Source of the DNA: Actinotignum urinale DSM 15805
Lineage (GTDB): Bacteria; Actinomycetota; Actinomycetes; Actinomycetales; Actinomycetaceae
NCBI RefSeq assembly: GCF_000420445.1
Contig: NZ_ATUY01000003.1
Span: 1 to 64,000, forward strand
Reading direction: 5' to 3'
DNA length: 64,000 nucleotides
The position numbers were made by a program, and so were the translations under genes. This document shows positions 25,381-33,411 of the stretch, in pieces; the stretch's first letter is position 1; the number at the start of each line of letters is the position of its first letter. Under the pieces are notes generated by a model. That model saw only the letters and a program-made list of their open reading frames with translations. It ran no database searches and had not been told where the DNA came from.

Positions 25381-25423
25381 TTCTGTGAACCTTATGTGAT
25401 ACTAGGTTACGGATAGTACTCAA

Positions 25424-25470
25424 CGTGTGGGGTGGTCGCGAAAAAGACCGCCCCACACGTGTTTGTTTTC
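25424..25470 (+). terminator. Terminator of the symporter-kinase gene
   Basis: A 14-bp stem (CGTGTGGGGTGGTC with GACCGCCCCACACG, one G-T pair) closes an A-rich loop and is followed by TGTTTGTTTT. It is 43 bases after the stop codon. Confidence 0.9.
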
Positions 25471-25749
25471 GGTGTTATAAACATTCGGAATTAAAGCTGA
25501 GAATATATTTAAAAATAAGTGATAGCACAACCCTGGACAACCTCAAAGCGGAGATCCCGAATATGGCGGGGAAAGCTATACGCCTCCCAAAGGCGCACGT
25601 TGGATGATAATAAATGCCAGAAAAAACGACGGAAGTAAAGCTAAACCGACCTGGGATCGTGGTTCAGAAGATTCATTCGAAGCTACGGATCCGTCGAAAT
25701 GAGCATGACCTTTACGGCGACGCTCAAGTTTGGGGAGTTCAGCGAGACG
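25471..25749. other. Non-coding stretch between terminator and cycA end
   Basis: I see no gene here. Short frames on both strands have no family resemblance. The part 25600-25690 is A/G-rich (CCAGAAAAAACGACGG) and could be the remains of a lost gene, but nothing is recognisable. The cycA stop is at its right end. Confidence 0.4.
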
Positions 25750-27132
25750 CTAGTTGTGCCTTGCCTTGACGCGCTTGGTCCGAATTGCCCACGCAATCCC
25801 CAGAAGAATGAACCAAACCGGGGTAAGGAGCAAAGCGAGGCGTGTGTCCGGGTACGCACCCAAAACCACGCACATGCCCACAATGAACCCAAGCCCGAGC
25901 CAAGGAGTCCATGCGGCACCGAAAAGCTTATAGGACGCATTCTTGTGAGTCTCGGGGAATTTCTTGTAGTAGCACAGGTATGACACAAGAATAAGACCCC
26001 AAATCGCCAAAACGAGGGTTGCGGCAACGGAAGAAATGAGGGTGAAGCCCTCAAGAATTGAACCGCCCAGCCACAAAATCGGGACGAAAAGCGCCGTTAG
26101 TACACCCACAAAAAGAAGCGCCTTCGCGGGAACGTGATGGCTTGAAAGACGAGCGAAACGCGAGGAAGCCTGCCCGCTTTGCGCAAGCCCGAAAAGCATA
26201 CGCGACGACGAAAAAATACCCGAATTTGCCGACGACGCAGCGGATGTGAGCACAACAAAATTCATAATAGCGGCCGCCGGCCCCAAGCCAGCCATCACAA
26301 AAATCGTGACGAAAGGTGACTGCTTCGGATCAATCAAATCCCAGGGAGTAATGGACATAATCACCGCAAGCGACAAAACATAGAACAACACAATACGGAT
26401 CGGCACCGCGTTAATAGCTTTTGGAACCGTTTTTTCCGGGTGGTGTGTCTCAGCGGCCGTCGTACCAATAAGTTCGGTACCAATAAAGGAATAAATAGCA
26501 ATAGAGAACGCGGCAAAGAAGCCGGTGGCCCCCGTCGGGAAGAAACCGCCACGATCCCACAGGTAGGTGACTGACGCTGTTACGCCGTTACTCCCGGTAA
26601 AGCCGTAAAACACCATGCCACCACCGACAAGAATTAGGGCGATAATCGCGACGATTTTAATGAGGGCGAACCAAAATTCGATTTCGCCGAAAAGGCGGAC
26701 GGTGAGGAGGTTTGAGGCGACCAGCGCGAGGAGAAGAAGTGCCGTGCATATCGTCGAAATAACGAGATTATCGATCCAAAAATTAAAGTATCCGGTGACG
26801 ACGATCATGTCTCCAATGGCGATAACAACCCATAAGAACCAGTAGGTCCAGCCTGTAACGAAACCGGCCCACGGGCCAATGAGGCGTTCGGCGAAATCTT
26901 GGAAGGATTTGTAGCTTAGGTCGGCGAGGAGGATTTCGCCCATGGCGCGCATAATAATGTACATAAACATGCCAATCACCATGTACACAAGAAGAATTGA
27001 TGGGCCGGCCTGGTTAATCGTGGATCCCGAACCCATGAAGAGGCCGGTTCCGATGGCGCCACCGAGGGCGATAAGCTGAATATTCCTATTCGTTAGGCTT
27101 CGTTTTAATTTCGGTTCTTTTGAAGTGTTCAC
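25750..27132 (-). CDS. cycA: D-serine/D-alanine/glycine transporter CycA
   Basis: Amino-acid:proton symporter of the AAT branch of the APC superfamily. About twelve helices. The sequence follows E. coli CycA closely all along: LTNRNIQLIALGGAIGTGLF, MRAMGEILLADLSYKSFQDF, GTTAAETHHPEKTVPKAIN, ASSANSGIFSSSRMLFGLAQ and DTRLALLLTPVWFILLG. I take the GTG before NTSKEPKLKRSL as start, giving 460 residues (E. coli 470); two ATGs upstream lie in the terminator of the GH3 gene and lack ribosome sites. The start codon itself also has no clear ribosome site. Likely supplies D-alanine and glycine, which could serve wall synthesis or, with L-serine dehydratase elsewhere, amino-acid breakdown. Confidence 0.93.
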   Translation of the reverse strand: MNTSKEPKLKRSLTNRNIQLIALGGAIGTGLFMGSGSTINQAGPSILLVYMVIGMFMYIIMRAMGEILLADLSYKSFQDFAERLIGPWAGFVTGWTYWFLWVVIAIGDMIVVTGYFNFWIDNLVISTICTALLLLALVASNLLTVRLFGEIEFWFALIKIVAIIALILVGGGMVFYGFTGSNGVTASVTYLWDRGGFFPTGATGFFAAFSIAIYSFIGTELIGTTAAETHHPEKTVPKAINAVPIRIVLFYVLSLAVIMSITPWDLIDPKQSPFVTIFVMAGLGPAAAIMNFVVLTSAASSANSGIFSSSRMLFGLAQSGQASSRFARLSSHHVPAKALLFVGVLTALFVPILWLGGSILEGFTLISSVAATLVLAIWGLILVSYLCYYKKFPETHKNASYKLFGAAWTPWLGLGFIVGMCVVLGAYPDTRLALLLTPVWFILLGIAWAIRTKRVKARHN

Positions 27133-27194
27133 TTCGCTAGAATAAGGTAAATATTTGGTAAAGGCAACGAAAACCAATTGCTGGCACATAATAA

Positions 27195-27231
27195 AGTGTG
27201 TGCCACCAATATTTAACTGGGGACACACACT
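27195..27231 (-). terminator. Terminator of the GH3 gene
   Basis: AGTGTGTG-CC (27195-27204) pairs with GG-ACACACACT (27221-27231) with a small bulge; minus-strand T-rich sequence (TTTATTAT) follows. It lies 36 bases after the GH3 stop and so argues that cycA translation starts further downstream. Confidence 0.65.
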
Positions 27232-27266
27232 CTATTGAGTTAGCTAGAATTCAACAATTGTGTTGA

Positions 27267-29288
27267 TTAGCGATCGAATGTTAGCCCGTAGCCACAGGTG
27301 TAGCGGACACCGGCTACATCCTTGTGGGCGTATTCTTCGTCCAGGTACTTGCCCGGGACGTCGCGCGGAGAATCGGCGACGGCCTGCGCGGATGCGGGGA
27401 AGGTGATGGGGAGCTTGCCCTTTGGTCCACCATCCTTACCGGCAAGGGAGAGCACGAGGTTCTGCGGTGTGATTTCGAAGGTTGCGAGCACTGCGGCCGC
27501 ATTCGGTTCGATTTCGCTGAGAATCCACGGGTTTGTAACGTTGACGACGAGGATTGTGGGAACGGTCTTTTCGACCTCAATCACGCGGTCAACATCCACG
27601 CCGTTGGCGCGAGGATCGACGGAAAGCGAAACGCCTTCGCGGTCATCTTCGAAGAGAGCAATTTCGGGACGTGCCCAGACGAGAGCAAGATCTGCTTCTT
27701 CCGGGGTATCCACGAGGGTTGCGCCCGCCCAGACTTCCTTAACGCCCGCTTCGAGCTTCGCCTGAACTTCGTCGATCTTGGTGCGGCCGGTTGCCCACAC
27801 GTAAATCTTGACTTCCTTATCCAGGGTGAGCGGGAGGAGATCCTTGTTGTCACGAAGGAGGGTGACGGAGTGGCGCTGAGCCTTGGCGCCCATCTCCCAC
27901 AGAGGTGCGTTACCAATAATCTTCTCTGCCTCATCAACGTCCACGTAGGGGTTGTCGAACAGGCCGAGGCGGAACATTTCGTCCAGCAAACGCCCGACGT
28001 GAAGATCGAGATCTTCAGTGGTGACGAGGCCTTCGTCAATCGCCTTGAGAAGTTCTGTAGGATCTGCCATGTCGGAGACGATGTCTGTTCCGGCCTTCAT
28101 GGCGGCAGCGAAACGCTGTGGCTTCGTCAGGTTTTCCACACCCCACATCATTGCGTCAATAATGCCGGAATCGGAGTTAATGTAACCCTTCAAACCGAGA
28201 TCTTTACGCAGGATGCGGTCAATGAATGTGGAGTTGTAGGCGAAGGCGACTTCCTCAAACTGGGTTGTTGGACCCTGCCAGTACTCTTCGGGGAGCTGTG
28301 GCGCGGATTCGTTCACGGGCTTTGCGTAGTAAGGCATGATGGATGCACAACCGGCTTCCACGGCAGCCTTGAACGGAGGCATGTGATACGTGTAGAGAGC
28401 GTTTTCTGTTGGGTATTCGTTGGTCTGACCCCATTCGAAGTGGGGATCGTGGCCATCGAGGCGAACACCGCCACCGGGGAAGTGCTTCACCGTTGTCGCA
28501 ACAGAATCCTTTGTGAGTTCTTCACCCTGCATACCGCGAACCGTTGCGGCGATATATTCGGTAACGAGTTCTGTATCTTCGCCGAATGTTCCGTTGCAAC
28601 GTGACCAGCGCGGTTCGGATGCGACGTCTGCCATGTAACCGTAGAGCTTCTGAATACCGCCGGCGCGCCACTCCTTAGCGATTTCGCGACCGAAGGTTTC
28701 GATAAGCTCCGGATCCTGAAGGGCTGCGAGTCCGAGTTCGCTAGGCCACTCGGAGAAAATACCTGCGGATTCAGATACGCCGAACTGTGCGACGAGAGCT
28801 ACGTGGTTACGAGGATTGGAGGCGAAAACAACCGGGATGCCCAGACGGGACTTTTCTGCCGCTTCCTGCACCGCATTTGTCCATTCGGCAAGTTCGCGGG
28901 GGCGGAGGTTATCGCGGGCAATAAAGTAACGCTGGTGGCGTTCGTTCAACGCCTTGTCTGTTGAGGAGGTAACCAGAATGGGTTCCGGGTATTCCTGGCT
29001 GGTGATGGGGTTGTGGCTACGCCACACATCGTTTTGGTTGAGAATGTCTTCCGTGGGTTCGGGGAGGAACTCGGAGTAGCCGGGGTAGTGGGAACCGATG
29101 ACCATCATGCCGGCTTTTTCTGCATCTGTCATTCGGGAAAGGAGATCCTTAATACGTTCTTCGACGGGAAGGCGCCAATCCTCGTAGGGGCTGAGCTTGC
29201 CGTCGCCATCAAGATCACGGAATTTCAAGCCATCTTCTTCGATGATTGCTTTAACTCGATTTTCTACTTTTGGTTGCTGTGTTGTCAT
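27267..29288 (-). CDS. Glycoside hydrolase family 3 (beta-glucosidase-like)
   Basis: Hydrolyses a terminal beta-linked sugar, with no signal peptide, so it acts in the cytoplasm on imported glycosides. The 673 residues hold the GH3 N-terminal barrel and the alpha/beta-sandwich domain; there is no fibronectin-III tail. Marks: KHFPGGGVRLDGHDPHFEWG (substrate-binding Lys-His) and the nucleophile Asp in GYINSDSGIIDAMMWG. Near the start DLDGDGKLSPYEDWRL is a Ca-loop-like segment common in GH3 enzymes of gut bacteria. The ATG MTTQQP is chosen because GGAG is seven bases upstream. The specificity cannot be read from the sequence; it may serve the neighbouring GPH symporter, though it is separated from it by cycA. 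Confidence 0.9.
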   Translation of the reverse strand: MTTQQPKVENRVKAIIEEDGLKFRDLDGDGKLSPYEDWRLPVEERIKDLLSRMTDAEKAGMMVIGSHYPGYSEFLPEPTEDILNQNDVWRSHNPITSQEYPEPILVTSSTDKALNERHQRYFIARDNLRPRELAEWTNAVQEAAEKSRLGIPVVFASNPRNHVALVAQFGVSESAGIFSEWPSELGLAALQDPELIETFGREIAKEWRAGGIQKLYGYMADVASEPRWSRCNGTFGEDTELVTEYIAATVRGMQGEELTKDSVATTVKHFPGGGVRLDGHDPHFEWGQTNEYPTENALYTYHMPPFKAAVEAGCASIMPYYAKPVNESAPQLPEEYWQGPTTQFEEVAFAYNSTFIDRILRKDLGLKGYINSDSGIIDAMMWGVENLTKPQRFAAAMKAGTDIVSDMADPTELLKAIDEGLVTTEDLDLHVGRLLDEMFRLGLFDNPYVDVDEAEKIIGNAPLWEMGAKAQRHSVTLLRDNKDLLPLTLDKEVKIYVWATGRTKIDEVQAKLEAGVKEVWAGATLVDTPEEADLALVWARPEIALFEDDREGVSLSVDPRANGVDVDRVIEVEKTVPTILVVNVTNPWILSEIEPNAAAVLATFEITPQNLVLSLAGKDGGPKGKLPITFPASAQAVADSPRDVPGKYLDEEYAHKDVAGVRYTCGYGLTFDR

Positions 29289-29701
29289 TGACACTCCATC
29301 TGTTAGCCGCGTCTATGCGGGTTTACGGACACTATTATTATAAGAAAAATGTCTTCACAAAAAAGGTGTTTTTCAGCATGTGAAACACTGGTTTCCCAAA
29401 ATTTTCACAGGGGCGACGGCTTCGTTGTGGAAAATTTGAGGCAATAGACAAAGGTTCTTTGCGTATCAATAGTGTAAACCGTTAATCAATTGTTCAACCC
29501 TTATAAAAACGCTCAATGTAAAGTCGGGAGAGAGGGGCAGGTGATCAGCTTTTTCGCTTATTTTTCCGAATGAAAGCTATGTTAAAAAAAACCTTTACTT
29601 AATGCGTTGACCGAACGAAAGAATTTCTGATAACATATGCGTAATGATACATAAGAAGTTGTGTATTTCTACTAATAACATACAGATAATAAGGAGATGA
29701 C
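29289..29701. promoter_or_regulatory. 413-base intergenic region with an inverted TGTGAAA repeat
   Basis: Holds the promoters of the GH3 gene (left) and the bacteriocin-like operon (right), which are divergent. TGTGAAA at 29379-29385 faces TTTTCACA at 29402-29409. The beta-glucuronidase promoter carries a similar CATGTGAAAAGATC palindrome, so a shared regulator is possible. The right third is AT-rich; TTGACC near 29607 and TAACAT near 29629-29634 are a possible promoter, and AAGGAG lies just before the next ATG. No gene seen. Confidence 0.4.
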
Positions 29702-30019
29702 ATGAAACGAACATTGAAAACGATGTGTGCAATTCTTTTTGCCACTACCTTAGCGGGAACGCCGGCATGGGCGGCCTACGCGGGATCTTCTTACGGTGAA
29801 GCATGGTCGTCAGGGTCTGTCATGTATGTTAAGGATACAAGAGCCGATAATAGAAGTGTCTACGGAGGCTATTATCGCGTCGGCTCAACGGGGCCAAGAT
29901 ATGTGTACAACTATTCTGGTGCTGGTAGTACAGTCAGCCGTAATGTTGGAAGTCGAATAACAACCGTCCAAATTTGCATAAATCAATGGGGACCGGACAC
30001 TTGCTCAAAATGGCGTTAA
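29702..30019 (+). CDS. Secreted small bacteriocin-like protein
   Basis: The 105 residues start with a Sec signal peptide (MKRTLKT, hydrophobic core, PAWA cleavage site near residue 25), leaving about 80 residues rich in Gly, Ser, Tyr and Arg. The mature part contains the block KDTRADNRSVYGGYY, then a basic stretch, and ends in VQICINQWGPDTCSKWR, whose two Cys, eight residues apart, could form one disulfide. Small secreted proteins with this D-x-K/R-A-D and C-terminal C..CS.W pattern occur in Streptomyces, without known role. AAGGAG lies seven bases before the ATG. The ABC ATPase start overlaps its last codons, and the large permease downstream is of the lactococcin-972-associated type, suggesting an exported bacteriocin, though canonical lactococcin 972 has no Cys. 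Confidence 0.75.
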   Translation: MKRTLKTMCAILFATTLAGTPAWAAYAGSSYGEAWSSGSVMYVKDTRADNRSVYGGYYRVGSTGPRYVYNYSGAGSTVSRNVGSRITTVQICINQWGPDTCSKWR

Positions 30020-30711
30020 AAATGAACGTCCAGTTTCAGGGTGTTGTTTTTGGTTATTCTCGTGGGAACAATCTTCTTGATGGGGTGTCGTTTAGTGTGG
30101 CTCCGGGGGAGTCGGTTGCGGTTATTGGTCCGTCGGGGTGTGGTAAGTCGACGTTGTTGAAGCTTGTTCAAGGCGAGTTGCGGGCTGTGCGTGGGAGCGT
30201 GTGCCTTTTTGGTGAGGATATGTCCACCTTGAGTCGTGGTAAGCGTAACGCGATGAAGCGTGAATTGATGGGGTTGGTCTTCCAGTCTCCTCGGCTTATT
30301 GATGAGTTAAGTGTTGTGGATAATGTTGCAATTCCTGCGATGCTTAACGGGATGAAACGCAGTGTTGCTGTTGGTAAGGCTCGTGAGGTGTTGCAGCGTT
30401 TTGATGTTGATGTGGATCAGCCTGTAACGACGTTATCTGGCGGGCAGGCGTGCCGTGTTGGTTTGGCACGTGCTGTGGTGAATGATCCGAAGTTGATTAT
30501 TGCTGATGAGCCGACTGCTAATCTTGATCCGGTATTGGCTGAGTATGTTGTTTCTACATTGCTTGCGTATTGTGAGAAGGGTGCGTCGTTACTTGTGGTG
30601 ACCCATGATTACGGGATGGCTAGGCGGTGTACTCGTACCTATAAGCTTGACGGTACTCTTCACACCACTACGTGGGACGGGCGCCATAGCTTGGATGTGT
30701 CACCTGTGTAG
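30010..30711 (+). CDS. ABC transporter ATPase, bacteriocin/MacB-type
   Basis: ATPase of about 233 residues that pairs with the FtsX-like permease downstream. Walker A GPSGCGKSTLL, signature LSGGQACRVGLARA and Walker B LIIADEPTANLD are intact. It resembles the lactococcin-972 group exporters and MacB/LolD ATPases. The start ATG at 30010 lies inside the last codons of the peptide gene, so translation is coupled; ATG 30022 is an alternative. The base use is T/G-rich with many GTT, GTG and TTG codons, unlike the flanking genes, which suggests transfer from elsewhere. Function: probable export or immunity of the secreted peptide. Confidence 0.88.
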   Translation: MALKMNVQFQGVVFGYSRGNNLLDGVSFSVAPGESVAVIGPSGCGKSTLLKLVQGELRAVRGSVCLFGEDMSTLSRGKRNAMKRELMGLVFQSPRLIDELSVVDNVAIPAMLNGMKRSVAVGKAREVLQRFDVDVDQPVTTLSGGQACRVGLARAVVNDPKLIIADEPTANLDPVLAEYVVSTLLAYCEKGASLLVVTHDYGMARRCTRTYKLDGTLHTTTWDGRHSLDVSPV

Positions 30712-30965
30712 CGGGTCATGGGTGTTACGAGCATTGTTGGGGACGTCATGTTTCCGGAGTAGATGGTTGTTTATGTAGTGCTTTTAACGGTTGTTCTTCG
30801 CCCGCGGTAAGCGTTATGTTTCGTCGTGGTGAGTGATGTGTGTTCATGGTGAAATAGTGTTTTTTCGCCATATGGCGTTGTGGTGGTGGGGTGATAGGTG
30901 GTTATGCATGACTCCACCACCGCAATGTGCATCTATAAGTTGTTGTTAATGAGGGTGGTAGGGCG
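30712..30965. other. Spacer within the bacteriocin-like locus, with a stem-loop
   Basis: 254 G/T-rich bases without a gene. Near 30880-30920 GGTGGTGGGGT can pair with ACTCCACCACC (one G-T pair), a stem with a 15-20-base loop that may attenuate transcription into the permease gene. The gap is long for a tightly organised operon, so the permease may have its own promoter. Confidence 0.45.
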
Positions 30966-33248
30966 ATGAATGTGTTACGGCTTGGGTATCGGTTGCGAAC
31001 TTCAGGCAGGGGTGCGTTGCTTGCGGGTGTTCTTTTTCTGGGGTTTTTTATTATCGCCTTGGTAGGTTCACTCGGAACCTATACAGGAGCACAGGAACGA
31101 GAATTTGCGAGGAGCCCGGAAGAATCTGTCAGCGCAAGCCAGGCGCACAAGATGCGTTTAGAGTGGGTTCCTTCGTGGGGGGAGTATGGCGCTACTCACG
31201 GGTATTTCTTTGACATGCATGGTGCTGTTTCTTCGAGTGCTTCTACTGGAACTGGAGGAAATTCTCTCGGAAGCGGAGGAGATTCTTCCGAGAAAAATGC
31301 TCATGGTGCGGTAGCGTCACAAGCCGGGGTTTCTTCAGCGTGTGTTAAGAGGTTTTTGCCTCCTGGGTTGGATAGGTCTTTGAAGCCGGGAGAGGCTGTG
31401 GTTTCCCCTGTTCTTGCTCACACCTATCCTGTGGGAAGCGATAGCCCGTTGGGAAAGATTGTGGGGACAATTCCTGTTGAAGCGTTATCTAACCCGCAAG
31501 AATCCTTCTTTTATTCAGCACCCAAAGGCCCACTGCCTGCCCAATGGGGTGTAAATATTGCCGGCTTTCCAGGAGGAACTTTTCCTGTGAATGGTGATCA
31601 ATTAGACGCTTCGCCCTATCCGTATGTTGTGTTGTTCTTCCTATTCTTTACGGCCGTACCGGGCTTGGTGTTGCTTGTGGCGGGGTTGTTTCATAGTGAG
31701 CAGGTTCGTTATGCGTCTATGAGGCTAGGGGAGCTTGGGGCGAGTTGTAGGCAGCGTTTTGTGTTTGGTGTTGCCTCGATGCTTAAACCGCTTGTGGTTG
31801 GTGTGGTGCTTATTGCGGGTGTGGGGCATGTTTTTTCTCGTGTGTATGTTTCTCTTCCGTTGGTGAGTGTGACTGTTGTTCCTTCTGATTTTCGACGGTG
31901 TACTGGACTGTTTTTCGCCTGTCTTGGTGTGATGGTGGTGGTGCTTGTTGTGCTAGCCGGGCTTAATGGCCTTGTCCCTGTCAAAAAATCACAAGAGACG
32001 GTTGCAATACAAGAAAAGAATGATGTGCAGAATTGCCGTACCAAGCCTTTTTCACGACGAAAAATGGTCTCATCACTTAAACGCTTGAGCGAAGTGAGCG
32101 TGATTTGTTCGGTTGTATTCCTATGGATTTTTGTGACTCAACCGGAGTTGCGGGGGTTGCCGTTGCAGATTGTGTTTTTTGGTGCTGTTATTTCTCTGGG
32201 GTGTGCGATTCCTGTTGTTTCTTTGTGGTGTTCAGAAGCGATAGTGACTATTTTTTCTCGGTTTTCTACCAAAGGTGTAGCCATTCTTGCGCACCGGAAA
32301 ATGGCTAGTTTTTCGTCGAACCTGAAAAAATCTATGTTGGGTATATCGTGCTCTCTCGTTGCTCTAGGAGCATGTCAACTATACTCCCTGCAATTTTCGG
32401 AGCCAATGGCAGAGGCTATGAGGCTTGATAAAGTGCTTAATGGGCGTGTCGTTGACATGAATGTTGGCGAATTGCAACACTCAGAAATTGAATCTCTACG
32501 TAAAAAAATGAACGTTTTTGGAGGAACAATTCTCCGCAGTGAACCACAAGGAGAAAAAGGGATATCGTACATACAGATAGATGAACAAGCTATAAAAATC
32601 TTAGGATTACATAAAAATGAGGCACCGGATTCCTTTCCGTCAAACGAAAATCGGCATCATGCTACAGTTTCCACAGACATGATGCCTGAGCCCGCCCGAA
32701 CGCTTATGTCTAGCATGGGAGACGAATTTGTTATCACACCTGACATTCCATCAGACATTCCGCCAGCACGCATGAGTATTGTGTCTGATACGTCGCTTCC
32801 CTTATCTGATGTTATCTCAGCCGGGGCGACGTATGGATTGACGGCATCAAATCCAGGCCACATGTGGATTGGTGCGGCGAAAGTTCTTACTGATAAACTG
32901 AGCTGGTTTATTCTCTTAGGCATACCGGCAGGCTTAGCACTCGTCTTTACGGCGTTATACGTTAACTACAAGCAACTCCTTGAGCGTTTAGGCGCTAAAG
33001 AATTGCAGAACGTGTTGTCGTTATCGGGTAAAGATTCTCTCACCTTTGTTGGGTTCACAGCATTCTTGCCACTTGTTCTGTGCTCTGTTTTCGTCTTTTT
33101 CGGATACACGGCTCTCGTTGCCGGATTTGCGGGGCATAGTGGCGGATTTGTTGCGCAATCATCTGCTTTCCGGTACATGCTAGGAGCAATAGGAATCACT
33201 GGAGCTCTCTTCCTTAGCGCATTCGTACTACGCAGTATGAAAAATTAG
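30966..33248 (+). CDS. Large FtsX-like permease, bacteriocin-associated integral membrane protein
   Basis: 760 residues with about ten membrane helices: one at the N-terminus (LLAGVLFLGFFIIALVG), then a long extracellular region of roughly 170 residues, four helices between about residues 215 and 335, two more helices around residues 375-425, and three at the C-terminus after a second extracellular region (residues 480-640). This duplicated arrangement matches the putative-immunity/export membrane proteins that accompany lactococcin-972-type bacteriocins. It probably works with the ATPase upstream to export or to give protection from the peptide. First part is T/G-rich like the ATPase, the last third has normal composition. 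Ribosome site is GGTGGTAGGG. Exact function is inferred from context. Confidence 0.75.
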   Translation: MNVLRLGYRLRTSGRGALLAGVLFLGFFIIALVGSLGTYTGAQEREFARSPEESVSASQAHKMRLEWVPSWGEYGATHGYFFDMHGAVSSSASTGTGGNSLGSGGDSSEKNAHGAVASQAGVSSACVKRFLPPGLDRSLKPGEAVVSPVLAHTYPVGSDSPLGKIVGTIPVEALSNPQESFFYSAPKGPLPAQWGVNIAGFPGGTFPVNGDQLDASPYPYVVLFFLFFTAVPGLVLLVAGLFHSEQVRYASMRLGELGASCRQRFVFGVASMLKPLVVGVVLIAGVGHVFSRVYVSLPLVSVTVVPSDFRRCTGLFFACLGVMVVVLVVLAGLNGLVPVKKSQETVAIQEKNDVQNCRTKPFSRRKMVSSLKRLSEVSVICSVVFLWIFVTQPELRGLPLQIVFFGAVISLGCAIPVVSLWCSEAIVTIFSRFSTKGVAILAHRKMASFSSNLKKSMLGISCSLVALGACQLYSLQFSEPMAEAMRLDKVLNGRVVDMNVGELQHSEIESLRKKMNVFGGTILRSEPQGEKGISYIQIDEQAIKILGLHKNEAPDSFPSNENRHHATVSTDMMPEPARTLMSSMGDEFVITPDIPSDIPPARMSIVSDTSLPLSDVISAGATYGLTASNPGHMWIGAAKVLTDKLSWFILLGIPAGLALVFTALYVNYKQLLERLGAKELQNVLSLSGKDSLTFVGFTAFLPLVLCSVFVFFGYTALVAGFAGHSGGFVAQSSAFRYMLGAIGITGALFLSAFVLRSMKN

Positions 33249-33340
33249 AAAGATACTGGACAGGTACTCTCGCTAGAGAGCATTAATGAGACAAAAAGGC
33301 CTTACGCAAGTTCCGTCGTGCGGAATAGACGGGGGCAAAA

Positions 33341-33376
33341 AATGTGGCTGGTGCGCGGAAGCGTACCAGCCACATT
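33341..33376 (-). terminator. Terminator of the beta-glucuronidase gene
   Basis: A perfect 12-bp stem (AATGTGGCTGGT at 33341-33352 with its complement at 33365-33376), and on the minus strand a TTTT follows. It is 36 bases past the glucuronidase stop, and also lies 93 bases beyond the permease stop, so it may serve both strands. Confidence 0.8.
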
Positions 33377-33411
33377 CGTCGTAAAAACGTGAAAGTTACA
33401 CGATAGCCAGA

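Noticed and set aside
27324-28604. 426-codon plus-strand frame opposite the GH3 gene
   Set aside because: Shadow of the GH3 coding strand; rich in Cys, Val and Gly, without domains.
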